Shown here piece by piece: positions 53,338 through 62,587 of a stretch of DNA of 64,000 nt. The stretch is from Fluviispira vulneris (GTDB lineage Bacteria; Bdellovibrionota_B; Oligoflexia; Silvanigrellales; Silvanigrellaceae), in contig NZ_JACRSE010000001.1 in assembly GCF_014281055.1 (NCBI RefSeq), positions 744,001 to 808,000 of the forward strand, given 5' to 3'. The notes under the pieces were generated by a model. That model searched no databases. It had not been told where the DNA came from and saw only the letters and a program-made list of their open reading frames with translations. Each line of letters starts with the position of its first letter. The first letter of the stretch is position 1. A program made the translations under genes and the position numbers.

Positions 53338-54489
53338 TTAATTTCTTAAATCAAAAGGCGAAGGCATCAACTGAATATCTTCATAAATTGCATAAAGTTT
53401 TTTATCAAAGGAACTTACGATTACTGAATTACCTTTACCTAATACAGGACTTGAATAAACAAATCCTCCTAATTTATAAGACCAAATTTTATATCCATCC
53501 CTAGAAATTAAATATAATTTTTGATCAAATGAAGCAATATATATTTCACCAGCTTTATTTAAGAGTGGCTTTGAATAAATAGATCCACCAGCAGAAAACT
53601 CCCATATTTTATTTCCTTCAGGAGTTAAAGCATAAAGCTTACTATCCATGGACGTAAAATATACTATTCCGTCTTTACCAACAGTCGGACTTGCATGCAC
53701 ACTGCGTCCTGTTGTAAATTCCCATTTTTTTGTTCCGTCTGGATTGAGTGCATAGAGTTTATTATCATAAGAACCAAAATAAATAGTTCCATCCGAAGCA
53801 AATGCAGGTGAAGAATAAATCATCCCTCCTGTCGTATATTCCCATTTTTTTGTTCCGTCTGGATTGATTGCATAAAGTTTATTATCATTAGAACCAATGT
53901 AAATTGTTCCGTCATTGTCTATAGAAGGAGATGCGGAAAAAATAGCATCACCCGTAATAAAATCCCATTTTTTTGTTCCGTCTGGATTGATTGCATAGAG
54001 TTTATGATCATTAGATCCTACATAAATCGTTCCATCTTTACCAATGACAGGACTAGAATAAGCTTCATCGCCTGTGATAAATTTCCATTTAAGTTTTCCA
54101 TCAGACGTTAAAGCATAAATATTTTTATCTAAAGAAGAAAAATAAATGCTACCATCATCTGAAACAGCGGGAGTTGAAAATATTTCTCCATCCGTTTTGA
54201 ATTTCCAATTGTGAAATTTATCTTCTGGATAATATGCATGTAAATAACCATCTTTCGATCCAATATACACGGCTCCATTTATTGCGACTGTAGGACTACC
54301 GTATAAACTTCCTTGAGTAGAATATCGCCATAATTTTTTGGGTTCAAAATCATATAATCTTTGATAATTTCCCTCTAAATAACTCGAATTATCATAATTT
54401 TCACTAATTTCTAAATCATTATTTGCAAAAGCTACACTTGAAAAAGAAAAAGATAATATCAGACAACACAACGGATTATTGAAAAACAT
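53338..54489 (-). CDS. Secreted PQQ-like beta-propeller repeat protein
   Basis: The 383-aa protein has a signal peptide ending near AFAN. After a short linker it consists of about eight repeats of ~40 residues. Each ends in a GTIYVGSxDxKLYAINPDGTKKW-type module typical of PQQ-enzyme-like propeller blades (BamB-like). No PQQ ligands or quinoprotein catalytic residues are evident. The central blades are nearly identical at DNA level (53721-54003), so they come from recent duplication. It is probably a periplasmic scaffold or binding protein. AAGGAAA precedes the ATG. Confidence 0.83.
   Translation of the reverse strand: MFFNNPLCCLILSFSFSSVAFANNDLEISENYDNSSYLEGNYQRLYDFEPKKLWRYSTQGSLYGSPTVAINGAVYIGSKDGYLHAYYPEDKFHNWKFKTDGEIFSTPAVSDDGSIYFSSLDKNIYALTSDGKLKWKFITGDEAYSSPVIGKDGTIYVGSNDHKLYAINPDGTKKWDFITGDAIFSASPSIDNDGTIYIGSNDNKLYAINPDGTKKWEYTTGGMIYSSPAFASDGTIYFGSYDNKLYALNPDGTKKWEFTTGRSVHASPTVGKDGIVYFTSMDSKLYALTPEGNKIWEFSAGGSIYSKPLLNKAGEIYIASFDQKLYLISRDGYKIWSYKLGGFVYSSPVLGKGNSVIVSSFDKKLYAIYEDIQLMPSPFDLRN
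53721..54003. repeat. Three near-identical propeller-blade repeats
   Basis: The 40-bp segment beginning CCCATTTTTTTGTTCCGTCT occurs at 53721-53760, 53841-53880 and 53964-54003. Periods are 120 and 123 bp. The copies differ at only one to three positions. Confidence 0.85.
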
Positions 54490-54704
54490 TTTTAATTTCC
54501 TTGAATGATAAAACTAAATAAAAAATCTCCAGAGAAATTTATTAACAAAAAAAAATAGAAAAGTGCAAGTCAATGTTTTTAATATAAAAATATTTTATAT
54601 GCATTTTTTTTATGCGATATAGATAAAAACATACATATGGTGTGCTTTACAGAAAATTATGGATAGCTTATAAATTAAGGGAACAAAAACGAAAGGAAAA
54701 AAAA

Positions 54705-55256
54705 ATGTTCAAAATAAAATTAATACAAATTATGACATGTTCTTCATTATTTTTTTATTTAAATCCTATTTATGCAAGTACATTTAAAGATTCTTCTTAT
54801 AAAGTTTGTTTCACGCCTGGTTCAAATTGTGCAGAACAAATTGTAAAAGAAATTGATGCAGCAAAAAAAAGTGTTTATGTACAAGCTTATTCTTTTACAA
54901 GTGCTCCCATAGCCAAAGCAATTGTGGATGCTAAAAAGAGAGGAGTGGAAATTAATGTAATTTTAGATAAAGGACAATTTTCACAAAAATACTCTTCCGC
55001 AAAATTTTTACAAAATCAGGGTATCCCTCTTTGGAAAGATTTTAAGCCAGCTATCGCTCACAATAAAATTATGATCATCGATGCCAAAACCGTTATTACG
55101 GGAAGTTTTAATTTTACCAAGGCAGCTCAAGAACGGAATGCGGAAAATATACTGATTATCACTGACACAGAATTAGCTGCAAAATACAAAGAGAACTGGG
55201 ACAAACGCAAAGCTGCTTCAATCCGTGAAGATGGTAAAAACGAAAAGATCAATTAA
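54705..55256 (+). CDS. Secreted phospholipase D-family nuclease (Nuc-like)
   Basis: From the ATG at 54705 (AAAGGA upstream) the protein has 183 residues. An upstream ATG at 54642 would hide the signal peptide. The signal ends near IYAST. The mature protein carries a single HKD motif: AIAHNKIMIIDAKTVITGSFNFT (His, Lys, Asp and GSxN in order). Short one-motif PLD proteins dimerise to make one active site, and many are non-specific nucleases like Salmonella Nuc. Lipid cleavage cannot be excluded. The gene ends inside a long bidirectional terminator. Confidence 0.86.
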   Translation: MFKIKLIQIMTCSSLFFYLNPIYASTFKDSSYKVCFTPGSNCAEQIVKEIDAAKKSVYVQAYSFTSAPIAKAIVDAKKRGVEINVILDKGQFSQKYSSAKFLQNQGIPLWKDFKPAIAHNKIMIIDAKTVITGSFNFTKAAQERNAENILIITDTELAAKYKENWDKRKAASIREDGKNEKIN

Positions 55257-55278
55257 AATGCATTTTAATTGATCTTTT
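55243..55278. terminator. Bidirectional terminator, perfect 36-bp palindrome
   Basis: Bases 55243-55260 and 55261-55278 are exact reverse complements (AAAAGATCAATTAAAATG and its inverse). It lies between convergent genes, is followed by T residues on both strands and contains the nuclease stop codon. Confidence 0.88.
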
Positions 55279-55294
55279 TTTTAGTTTTAAAATT

Positions 55295-56149
55295 TTAGTT
55301 AAGTGAGCAAGTTTTTTTACCATCAGCAGTTTTAAACTCTGCCTTATTTGGATCAATTTTATACACGTATTTAGCAGGCTTTTGATCAGGAGATATTGCA
55401 AAAGTCAATTGACAAACATCATTTGCATTATCAGTGTAAGATAAAACAATATCTTTGCCAACTAACTTAAAGTTGATTCCGAGAGTTTTATAGTTATCAG
55501 TTAGACTCTTCGGTAACAAGCTGTTGATGCTAATGTCATTTAAAGCATTCAATACGCTTTCAAAGGTTATATCAGTTTTAAGAGCTTTAAGAGTTTCTAT
55601 ATTTTTAGTATTCTTATCCGCTCTCTCTTTGCTTAAAATTGGTTTAACAGCTTCTAAAAGTTTGTCTAGATCGGTTTTTACCTTTGTATTTGCTGCTGTT
55701 TTGGCTTCTGCCTTTTTGTCAGCGGCAACACTCAGGTCACCGAGATAATCTAAACTTGCTGTGTTATCTGCAGAGTTGTATTGATAAGTTAAGTTAGCTA
55801 CTAGATTTTTATAAAATTCTTTGTTTTGATCTTCAGAGAGATTTAAAACCAAGGATTTTTGATGATTTTCATGCAATGAAAGTTCAGAAATTGTATTGAT
55901 ATTATCTTCAACCTTCAATTTTGCTTTAAGAATACTTTCACCTTTATTAGAAGTTTTAAGTTCGATATTACAGTCCTTAAGTGTAGCATCGGCACATGTG
56001 ATTTGAGTATTTTTTATATTTGAAGTGATATGATGTGATTGATTAAAATCAAGACCACCTTTTTCTTTGTTATCATTTTTATTTCCACAACCAATTAAAG
56101 CAAAAACAGAAGTGCATACAGCGAGAGCAGATCCTAAAATTAACTTCAT
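55295..56149 (-). CDS. Lipoprotein of unknown function
   Basis: The 284-aa protein has a lipoprotein signal with lipobox LIGC (Cys21). The rest is rich in Lys, Asp and Asn. It has no transmembrane segment; the middle is helical (DKKAEAKTAANTKVKTDLDKLLEAVK), the ends mixed. A Cys pair near the start of the mature domain (TCADATLKDC) and single later cysteines suggest disulfides. I recognise no family. GAGG precedes the ATG. The gene converges on the nuclease gene and shares its terminator. Confidence 0.75.
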   Translation of the reverse strand: MKLILGSALAVCTSVFALIGCGNKNDNKEKGGLDFNQSHHITSNIKNTQITCADATLKDCNIELKTSNKGESILKAKLKVEDNINTISELSLHENHQKSLVLNLSEDQNKEFYKNLVANLTYQYNSADNTASLDYLGDLSVAADKKAEAKTAANTKVKTDLDKLLEAVKPILSKERADKNTKNIETLKALKTDITFESVLNALNDISINSLLPKSLTDNYKTLGINFKLVGKDIVLSYTDNANDVCQLTFAISPDQKPAKYVYKIDPNKAEFKTADGKKTCSLN

Positions 56150-56367
56150 ACGATAGACCTCGATCAGGTTTGGGTTAACACAAATTCAATTGCTAGTTAA
56201 TACTATAATTAAAAATTTATTTCAAGCTTTAGAGATATTTTTTATAAAGCATTATTTATTATTTTTTATTTTGCTTAATTTTATTATAAATCTACTATTT
56301 TCATTTTTTATCAATGGATATTTTGAATATCATTTATTGTAAATTTAATATTTAAAAATTTATAATT

Positions 56368-57033
56368 TTAAGAATATAAATTAGGAAAAACTTCAAATGA
56401 CCTTTTTTGTACATAATTTAATATAAACTTTTCATACTCCTCCTCAACTTGAATATGCATCTCTTCCTGCTCAGGCAGCTTCTCAAAGAAAACTTCAATC
56501 TCACAGAAAGGAACAGGTATAAGCATTTTATCCCAAGAGTTTACGCGAATTGCTCTTGGAAAACCAAACAAACGGCCGCTCTTAGAATGGGCATGGATCA
56601 AAAAAAGTGGCCCATTTACCACTCGAGCACAACCAACTATGCCACGTTTAGGAATAAGAGGCGGCCCCTTTGGTCCATCAAAGGCAATGCCGAGACTGAC
56701 ACCACTCTCTCCAGCCCGCTGCATTTCAAGTAATGCTTTACGCCCTCCACGGCTTGAGGATCCACGGATCATTTCATACCTTCTTTTTAACAACAATTTA
56801 GCAACCAGCTCACCATCTTTACTTAAGCTAGCAATTAAAGAGACTTTAGGTCTTTCTTGTTGATCCACTCCAATAAAGCAAGCTAAAATTGAATTATGTG
56901 GGCAGCAAAAAACTGCATTTTTGCCTTTACGCCAAACCGCTTGGATATTCTCAAATCCGACAAGGCGAATGCGTACGGTTTTTAGCAATACGAGATAGTA
57001 CAAATAGCCTATATAAAATAAAAAAGTCCTCAT
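56368..57033 (-). CDS. DUF374 family lysophospholipid acyltransferase-like protein
   Basis: The 221-aa protein has an N-terminal membrane segment (FLFYIGYLYYLVLL). DUF374 signatures follow: CCPHNSILACF replaces the usual acyltransferase HxxxxD box, SLSKDGELVA, MIRGSSSRGGRKALLEM and IAFDGPKGP. Members are thought to acylate lipids in the inner membrane; substrate unknown. AGGAA lies before the ATG. It is divergent from the TPR protein gene. Confidence 0.87.
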   Translation of the reverse strand: MRTFLFYIGYLYYLVLLKTVRIRLVGFENIQAVWRKGKNAVFCCPHNSILACFIGVDQQERPKVSLIASLSKDGELVAKLLLKRRYEMIRGSSSRGGRKALLEMQRAGESGVSLGIAFDGPKGPPLIPKRGIVGCARVVNGPLFLIHAHSKSGRLFGFPRAIRVNSWDKMLIPVPFCEIEVFFEKLPEQEEMHIQVEEEYEKFILNYVQKRSFEVFPNLYS

Positions 57034-57182
57034 AAAATTCCTAATTCTTTGAAATTACAACACTAAAAACACAACTCATTCATTGATATCTATATTCGTC
57101 TATCTCAATTATTAAGAAATAACGTCGATACGCCAGTCTAGGTACAACAACTTCACAACACAAGGTTGAGGAAGGGCACTCT

Positions 57183-58748
57183 TTGAAAAATAGGGTTCTT
57201 ACCATAACACTTTATGGCACTATGTTTTGCAAGAGCTTCATTGTCTATGGAGAGCAAGGATCGTACACAGCGACCAAGGATACACTTGTTAAAGATATGG
57301 AATTGATTTCCAAAGCCGATAAAGATTATAATTCCGAATCTTCAACTCAGCTTTATTTAACTGCAAAACGAATTATTGTCGACTCTTTACCTGGAGAACA
57401 GGTAAAAGCTGAAAAGCTTTTAATTGAAAGCATCCGGCAAAACCCAAAGAATATCAATGCTTATGTTGCTCTTGCCAAACTCATACAATCGCAGGTTGCG
57501 CAGGGTAATAAATATCCCCAAGAACTACACAAAAGCATCACTCTCATAAACCAAGCATACGAAATTGACCCCGAAAGACCTAAAACACGTTTTGCCAGTG
57601 CAGATATTTTATTCTACACAGGTCAGGTAAAAAGCGCAGAAGATCTTTACCTTGACACGATGACTCGATTCCCAAACCATAGAGATACGTATATAGAAAA
57701 AACAAGAATATATTCAGAAAAAAATCCACAGGAATCTATACGCAATGCTGAAGCCGCTCTTAAATTGGGAGCCTCAACAGATGATATTTCTCAGTATTTA
57801 AGTTCAGCTCTCATTCGCAGTACAAAGAAAGAAGTTCTAGCAAATAAGCTAAAATCATATGCACAAAAATATCCTGATAGGTGGCTATGGCATAAAACTG
57901 CTTTAGCTTATGCCAATAATAGAAATTATAAAGAAGCAACAAATGCTTTTGAAAAGGCAATCACCCTCGGAAATGATGTCGAATCACGTTTACAGTTAGC
58001 CGTTATGCAATATTCGATTGAGAGTAAAAATAAAAAAGCCATTGAAAATTTAAATAAATTGATCACAATACTTGGAGAAAAAGAATATATCTCTACAACA
58101 GCATATTCCTTAGTTTATGCTCATTTGTCTTTAGCTTATTTTAAAGACAAAAAAAATGAAGAAGCCGCATTGGCTGCGACCTATGCGGCAAAATCAAGTG
58201 GAGAAAGCAAACAATTCTATACATCACTCGTTGCTGAATATAAAAAAATAAATGCTTTGTATATATTAGATAATTCATTAAATTATTTAATAAAAGAAGA
58301 ACCATCATTTGAACTACCTTATACTGTTTTTGCTGAAATCAATAGAAACAATAAAAAATACGGTACTGCTATAGAAATGTACGATAAAGCAATATCTTTA
58401 GAACCAAAAAGAGATGACCTCTTTGCAGAAAGAGCAATTACATATTATAAAAGTTCTAGTTACGAAAATGCACTAGAAGATTTCGAAGCTGCTTTAAAGC
58501 TGCGTCCACATACTGCAATTTATCTTTATAATAAAGCCTGTATGCTCGCACTTTTAGGAAAAAAAGCGGATGCTCTAAAGACTTTAAAGCTCGCTTTTAT
58601 TGAAGATAAAAAATTAATCGAGTTAGCACGAGTTGATTCTGATTTTGCCTCAATAAAATCGGACAATTTGTATTCCTCTCAGTTTGCTTCACTCATTTTA
58701 GAGGATTTTGATGAAAAATGGAGCGTAACAGAATCAGAACCACAATAA
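57183..58748 (+). CDS. Exported TPR-repeat protein
   Basis: The 521-aa protein starts with TTG: AGGAAGGG stands about 7 bp before it, and this start gives a signal peptide (MKNRVLTITLYGTMFCKSFIVYG). The bulk consists of TPR-like helix pairs of 34 residues, with forms such as NYKEATNAFEKAITLG, KYGTAIEMYDKAISLEP and SYENALEDFEAALKLRP. It probably mediates protein contacts in the periplasm. The acyl-CoA dehydrogenase gene follows 40 bp downstream. Confidence 0.83.
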   Translation: MKNRVLTITLYGTMFCKSFIVYGEQGSYTATKDTLVKDMELISKADKDYNSESSTQLYLTAKRIIVDSLPGEQVKAEKLLIESIRQNPKNINAYVALAKLIQSQVAQGNKYPQELHKSITLINQAYEIDPERPKTRFASADILFYTGQVKSAEDLYLDTMTRFPNHRDTYIEKTRIYSEKNPQESIRNAEAALKLGASTDDISQYLSSALIRSTKKEVLANKLKSYAQKYPDRWLWHKTALAYANNRNYKEATNAFEKAITLGNDVESRLQLAVMQYSIESKNKKAIENLNKLITILGEKEYISTTAYSLVYAHLSLAYFKDKKNEEAALAATYAAKSSGESKQFYTSLVAEYKKINALYILDNSLNYLIKEEPSFELPYTVFAEINRNNKKYGTAIEMYDKAISLEPKRDDLFAERAITYYKSSSYENALEDFEAALKLRPHTAIYLYNKACMLALLGKKADALKTLKLAFIEDKKLIELARVDSDFASIKSDNLYSSQFASLILEDFDEKWSVTESEPQ

Positions 58749-58788
58749 TGTTTAGTTATTCATTTTTAATTATCTAGGAGATTGTTTT

Positions 58789-60609
58789 ATGGCAGCAAAT
58801 AGTTCTTTCATGGTTGACAGAAGAGAAATAGAATTTGTTCTATTTGAATATTTAAATATTCAAAAACTATTTGAATATTCTTATTTTACTGATCACTCTA
58901 AGGATTCCGTTGGAGAAATGTTAACATCTGCAATTTCATTATGTAATCAATATTTAGGACCACTGAATAAAATTGGAGATCGTACGGGTTGTGTGCATAA
59001 TAAAGAAACAAAAGAAGTAACAACACCTAAAGGAACTAAAGAAGCTTATAAACAATTTGTGGATAATGGTTTTTTAACGCTTTCCGATCCCGAAGAAGCT
59101 GGAGGGATCCAAGCACCAAGCGTAATTGCTGCTGTTTTTATGGAATTATTCTCTAGTGCCAACCAAGCTTTTACTATGTATCCAGGTTTAACAAAATCGG
59201 CTTCCCATGTGCTTTATCATTTTGGTGAAGAATGGATGAAAAAAACTTGTGTGCCAAAAATTGCTGCGGGCACGTGGACAGGCACTATGTGTCTTACAGA
59301 ACCTTCAGCGGGCAGTGCTGTTGGCGATTTAAAATCAACAGCTAAGCGTAACAAAGATGGAAGCTTCCGTATTAAAGGTGTAAAGCAGTGGATTTCAGGT
59401 GGAGAAAATGATTTTGCTGAAAACATATTACATCTTGTTTTAGCTCGTATTGAAGGCGCTCCTCAAGGGATTGAAGGTGTGAGCCTATTTTTAGTGCCTA
59501 AAAAGCGTTTCGATAAAAACACTGGAAAAATCACTGGCAAAAATGATCTTTATTGCATTTCTCTTGAAGAAAAAATGGGCATTCATGGCAACTCAACATG
59601 TCTGATGAGTTTTGGTGATAAAGATGATTGTGAAGGGTTTCTGATTGGCAAAGAAAATCAAGGAATTAACTACATGTTCCTCATGATGAACGAAGCGCGG
59701 ATCGGTGTGGGTCTCCAAGGGCTTGCTCAAGCCTCTGTTGCTTTTCTCAATGCAGAAGCCTATGCAAAAGAACGCATCCAAGGGGTTGATATAACAGATA
59801 AAAAAGATGCTACAAACCCTCCACGCATTGCTATTGTCAATCATCCTGATGTGAAAAGAATGCTTTTACGTCAACGCAGTATTGTAGAAGGTGTCCGTGC
59901 GCTCATTTATACAGCAGCTCTCATGCACGATGAATCCGAACACTCACCGGACAATGAATTAAAAAAGAAATGCCAAGGATTTCTTGAGTTATTAACACCT
60001 ATTGTGAAAGCTTGGGCAACCGATATGGGTTTTCATTCCATAGTACAATCCATTCAAACTTATGGAGGCTATGGATTTACAAAGGATTATCCTGTTGAGC
60101 AGCTCCTCCGCGATTCAAAAATCGCTTCAATCTACGAAGGAACAAATGGAATTCAAGCACTGGATCTCGTTGGCCGTAAAATGCGCATGGAAGAGGGCGC
60201 GATATTCATGGGTTGGCTTGAAAGACACACTGACTTTATCGAAAAATATAAGGATCATAAAGCAATTGGTGCGGAAGCTGCAATACTTGAAGAATACATA
60301 GCTGGAATTGCTGAATCCGCTATGCACATGGCAGAAGTTGCTAAAAAAGGAGATCGCAAAGCTGCGATAGTTAACGCTTATCCATTTTTAATGGCACTCG
60401 GCCATACTATTATTGCAGGCTTATTATTAGAGCAAGCAGTTGTGGCTGCTGAAAAACTTTCAGGAAATGTTTCGGCTGCAGAAAAACGTTTCTATGCTAA
60501 TAAAATCAAGACTGCAAAATTCTTTACACATCATGTTCTACCTGAAGCAAAGTCCTATTTAGCAAATGTCGTTTCAAATGACATTTCCTGTCTAGAATTT
60601 GAGTTTTGA
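58789..60609 (+). CDS. Acyl-CoA dehydrogenase (long form, FadE/DmdC-like)
   Basis: The 606-aa flavoenzyme has the three-domain core (GTMCLTEPSAGSAVGDLKSTA for FAD, KQWISGGENDFAENILHLVLAR). It also has the substrate/FAD loop YGGYGFTKDYPVEQLLRDSKIASIYEGTNGIQ. That last segment supplies the catalytic Glu in the EGTNGIQ-type members. The ~600-residue length with an extra C-terminal domain is that of the DmdC/AcdA-type long acyl-CoA dehydrogenases. Chain length and substrate are not predictable. AGGAG precedes the ATG. Confidence 0.9.
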   Translation: MAANSSFMVDRREIEFVLFEYLNIQKLFEYSYFTDHSKDSVGEMLTSAISLCNQYLGPLNKIGDRTGCVHNKETKEVTTPKGTKEAYKQFVDNGFLTLSDPEEAGGIQAPSVIAAVFMELFSSANQAFTMYPGLTKSASHVLYHFGEEWMKKTCVPKIAAGTWTGTMCLTEPSAGSAVGDLKSTAKRNKDGSFRIKGVKQWISGGENDFAENILHLVLARIEGAPQGIEGVSLFLVPKKRFDKNTGKITGKNDLYCISLEEKMGIHGNSTCLMSFGDKDDCEGFLIGKENQGINYMFLMMNEARIGVGLQGLAQASVAFLNAEAYAKERIQGVDITDKKDATNPPRIAIVNHPDVKRMLLRQRSIVEGVRALIYTAALMHDESEHSPDNELKKKCQGFLELLTPIVKAWATDMGFHSIVQSIQTYGGYGFTKDYPVEQLLRDSKIASIYEGTNGIQALDLVGRKMRMEEGAIFMGWLERHTDFIEKYKDHKAIGAEAAILEEYIAGIAESAMHMAEVAKKGDRKAAIVNAYPFLMALGHTIIAGLLLEQAVVAAEKLSGNVSAAEKRFYANKIKTAKFFTHHVLPEAKSYLANVVSNDISCLEFEF

Positions 60610-60630
60610 TTTTTACCGTCCTGTTTCTTT

Positions 60631-60668
60631 ATGCATCTAATTTTTATTTTTAATTAGATGCATTTTTT
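60631..60668 (+). terminator. Rho-independent terminator of the acyl-CoA dehydrogenase gene
   Basis: ATGCATCTAATT (60631-60642) pairs perfectly with AATTAGATGCAT (60652-60663) and is followed by a T-rich run. Confidence 0.8.
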
Positions 60669-60968
60669 ATTTTTATAAAATTTAATAAACACGCTTTAAA
60701 ATAGCAGCAAAATTGTCTATACAATAACTCATTTCCAAAATTGACCTCACATAGAAATACTTTTATAAGATGATGGAGAGAAAAGATTAAACTCTGGTTT
60801 AAGAAAAATTTTTTTCTTGGAAATATATCTTAACCCAGTATTCTCTCAAAAAGAGTACCAATAAGTAAAAGAAAAATTTCAAGTTATTGACTTTCTTAAA
60901 ACTATCGCTTAAATATCATTATGTTAAAAAATGGCCATCTATATTATAAGAAAAGGAAAAAGAACATA
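60669..60968 (+). promoter_or_regulatory. pckA upstream region with two candidate promoters and a structured leader
   Basis: The first promoter candidate is TTGACC (60741-60746) and TATAAG (60764-60769), 17 bp apart. The second is TTGACT (60887-60892) and TAAATA (60910-60915), also 17 bp apart. Between them CTGGTTTAAGA and TCTTAACCCAG (60797-60836) can pair except at one position. Use of the first promoter would give a ~190-nt leader. No open frame is present. Confidence 0.5.
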
Positions 60969-62558
60969 ATGTTAAAAAAATATGGTTTGATTCATAATAA
61001 AATATTTTATAATACATCTATTCCGATAATTTATGAACATTCAATTCGTTTAGAAAAAGATTCTTTTCTCACTGATACAGGTGCGTTAGTAGCTTTTTCC
61101 GGTGAAAAGACAGGAAGAAGTCCAAAAGATAAAAGAATTGTCAAACATCCTGAAAGTGAATTAAATATTGATTGGGGTGATGTTAACATAGCCCAATCAC
61201 AAGAATCATTTACCACATGTAAACAGAGAGCTATTGACTATTTATCTGCAAAAGAAAATCTCTATGTAATTGATGGCTATGCAGGTTGGGAAAAGTCCTA
61301 TCAAATAAAAGTGCGGGTTATTTGTTCTCGCCCATATCATGCATTATTTATGCACAATATGCTTATCCGCCCAACTCAAGAAGAACTGAAAAATTTTGGT
61401 GAACCTGACTGTGTTATTTTCAATGCGGGCAGTCATCCTGCAGATGAAAACGCAGAAGGAATGAGTTCTAAAACAAGCATTTCATTTCATTTTGAGCAAA
61501 AAGAAATCGTAATATTAGGCACTGATTATGCTGGAGAAATGAAAAAAGGTGTCTTTACCGTTATGAATTATCTGATGCCCAAAAAAGGTGTTCTTTCACT
61601 TCACTGCTCAGTAAATGAAGGCACGCAAGGAGATGTCTCAGTATTTCTTGGTCTATCAGGCACAGGCAAAACCACTCTTTCAGCTGATCCCAATCGAAAA
61701 TTAATTGGTGATGATGAACATTGCTGGGCGGATAATGGTATATTTAATATCGAAGGAGGTTGTTACGCTAAATGCGACAATCTTTCGCAAGAAAAAGAAC
61801 CCGAAATATTTGCTGCTATAAAGTTTGGTACCTTATTAGAGAATACAGTTGCCGATCCTATCAGTCGTAAAATTGATTATACCAATTTATCTATAACAGA
61901 AAACACTCGAGCATCCTATAAAATTGAATATATAGAAAATGCAAAAATTCCATGTATAACTAAACATGCAAATAATATTATTTTCCTCACTTGTGACGCC
62001 TTTGGTGTGTTACCTCCAATCAGTTTATTAACACCAGAGCAGGCGATGTATCACTTTATGAGTGGTTACACTGCAAAAATTGCCGGTACAGAAGTCGGTA
62101 TAAAAGAGCCAAAAGCAACATTTTCAGCTTGTTTTGGTGCTCCTTTTATGGTGTGGCATCCTACAAAATATGCCGAATTATTAGCCCAAAAAATACGTGA
62201 ACACTCCGCCCAAGCTTGGCTAGTCAATACCGGTTGGACAGCGGGTGCATTTGGTGAAGGGGAACGAATCTCTTTAAAACACACGCGCAGTATTTTGAAT
62301 GCGATTCACTCAGGCGCACTCACAAATGAGGATTTTGAAAACTTTGATGTCTTTAATTTCAAAATTCCACGCCAAATTAAAAATATTCCGACACAAATAT
62401 TAAATCCTCGTAACACATGGAAAGATAAGAATCTCTATGACACTCAAAGAATAAAAATTGCTCAAATGTTTATAGATAATTTTAAGAAATTTGTTCATAA
62501 GACAAATCAAGATGTTTTGAAAGCAGGACCAGACATTGAAATGACTCGTTCCCATTAA
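60969..62558 (+). CDS. pckA: Phosphoenolpyruvate carboxykinase (ATP)
   Basis: The 529-aa enzyme makes PEP from oxaloacetate with ATP. I chose the ATG at 60969, which has AAAAGGA 11 bp upstream; an ATG at 60921 would add 16 residues. Kinase motif 1 is GLSGTGKTTLSADPNRKLIGDDEHCW, and NIEGGCYAKC supplies the next catalytic residues. The early GRSPKDK and late NTGWTAGAFGEGERISLKHTR segments mark the ATP type. It is first of a possible two-gene unit with ldhA (29-bp gap). Confidence 0.95.
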   Translation: MLKKYGLIHNKIFYNTSIPIIYEHSIRLEKDSFLTDTGALVAFSGEKTGRSPKDKRIVKHPESELNIDWGDVNIAQSQESFTTCKQRAIDYLSAKENLYVIDGYAGWEKSYQIKVRVICSRPYHALFMHNMLIRPTQEELKNFGEPDCVIFNAGSHPADENAEGMSSKTSISFHFEQKEIVILGTDYAGEMKKGVFTVMNYLMPKKGVLSLHCSVNEGTQGDVSVFLGLSGTGKTTLSADPNRKLIGDDEHCWADNGIFNIEGGCYAKCDNLSQEKEPEIFAAIKFGTLLENTVADPISRKIDYTNLSITENTRASYKIEYIENAKIPCITKHANNIIFLTCDAFGVLPPISLLTPEQAMYHFMSGYTAKIAGTEVGIKEPKATFSACFGAPFMVWHPTKYAELLAQKIREHSAQAWLVNTGWTAGAFGEGERISLKHTRSILNAIHSGALTNEDFENFDVFNFKIPRQIKNIPTQILNPRNTWKDKNLYDTQRIKIAQMFIDNFKKFVHKTNQDVLKAGPDIEMTRSH

Positions 62559-62587
62559 TAAAAAGTTTCTGCAGAATTGGAAAGAAA

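Noticed and set aside
53721-54003. CRISPR-like direct repeats
   Set aside because: The repeats are in frame, code for propeller blades and have conserved, not variable, spacers.
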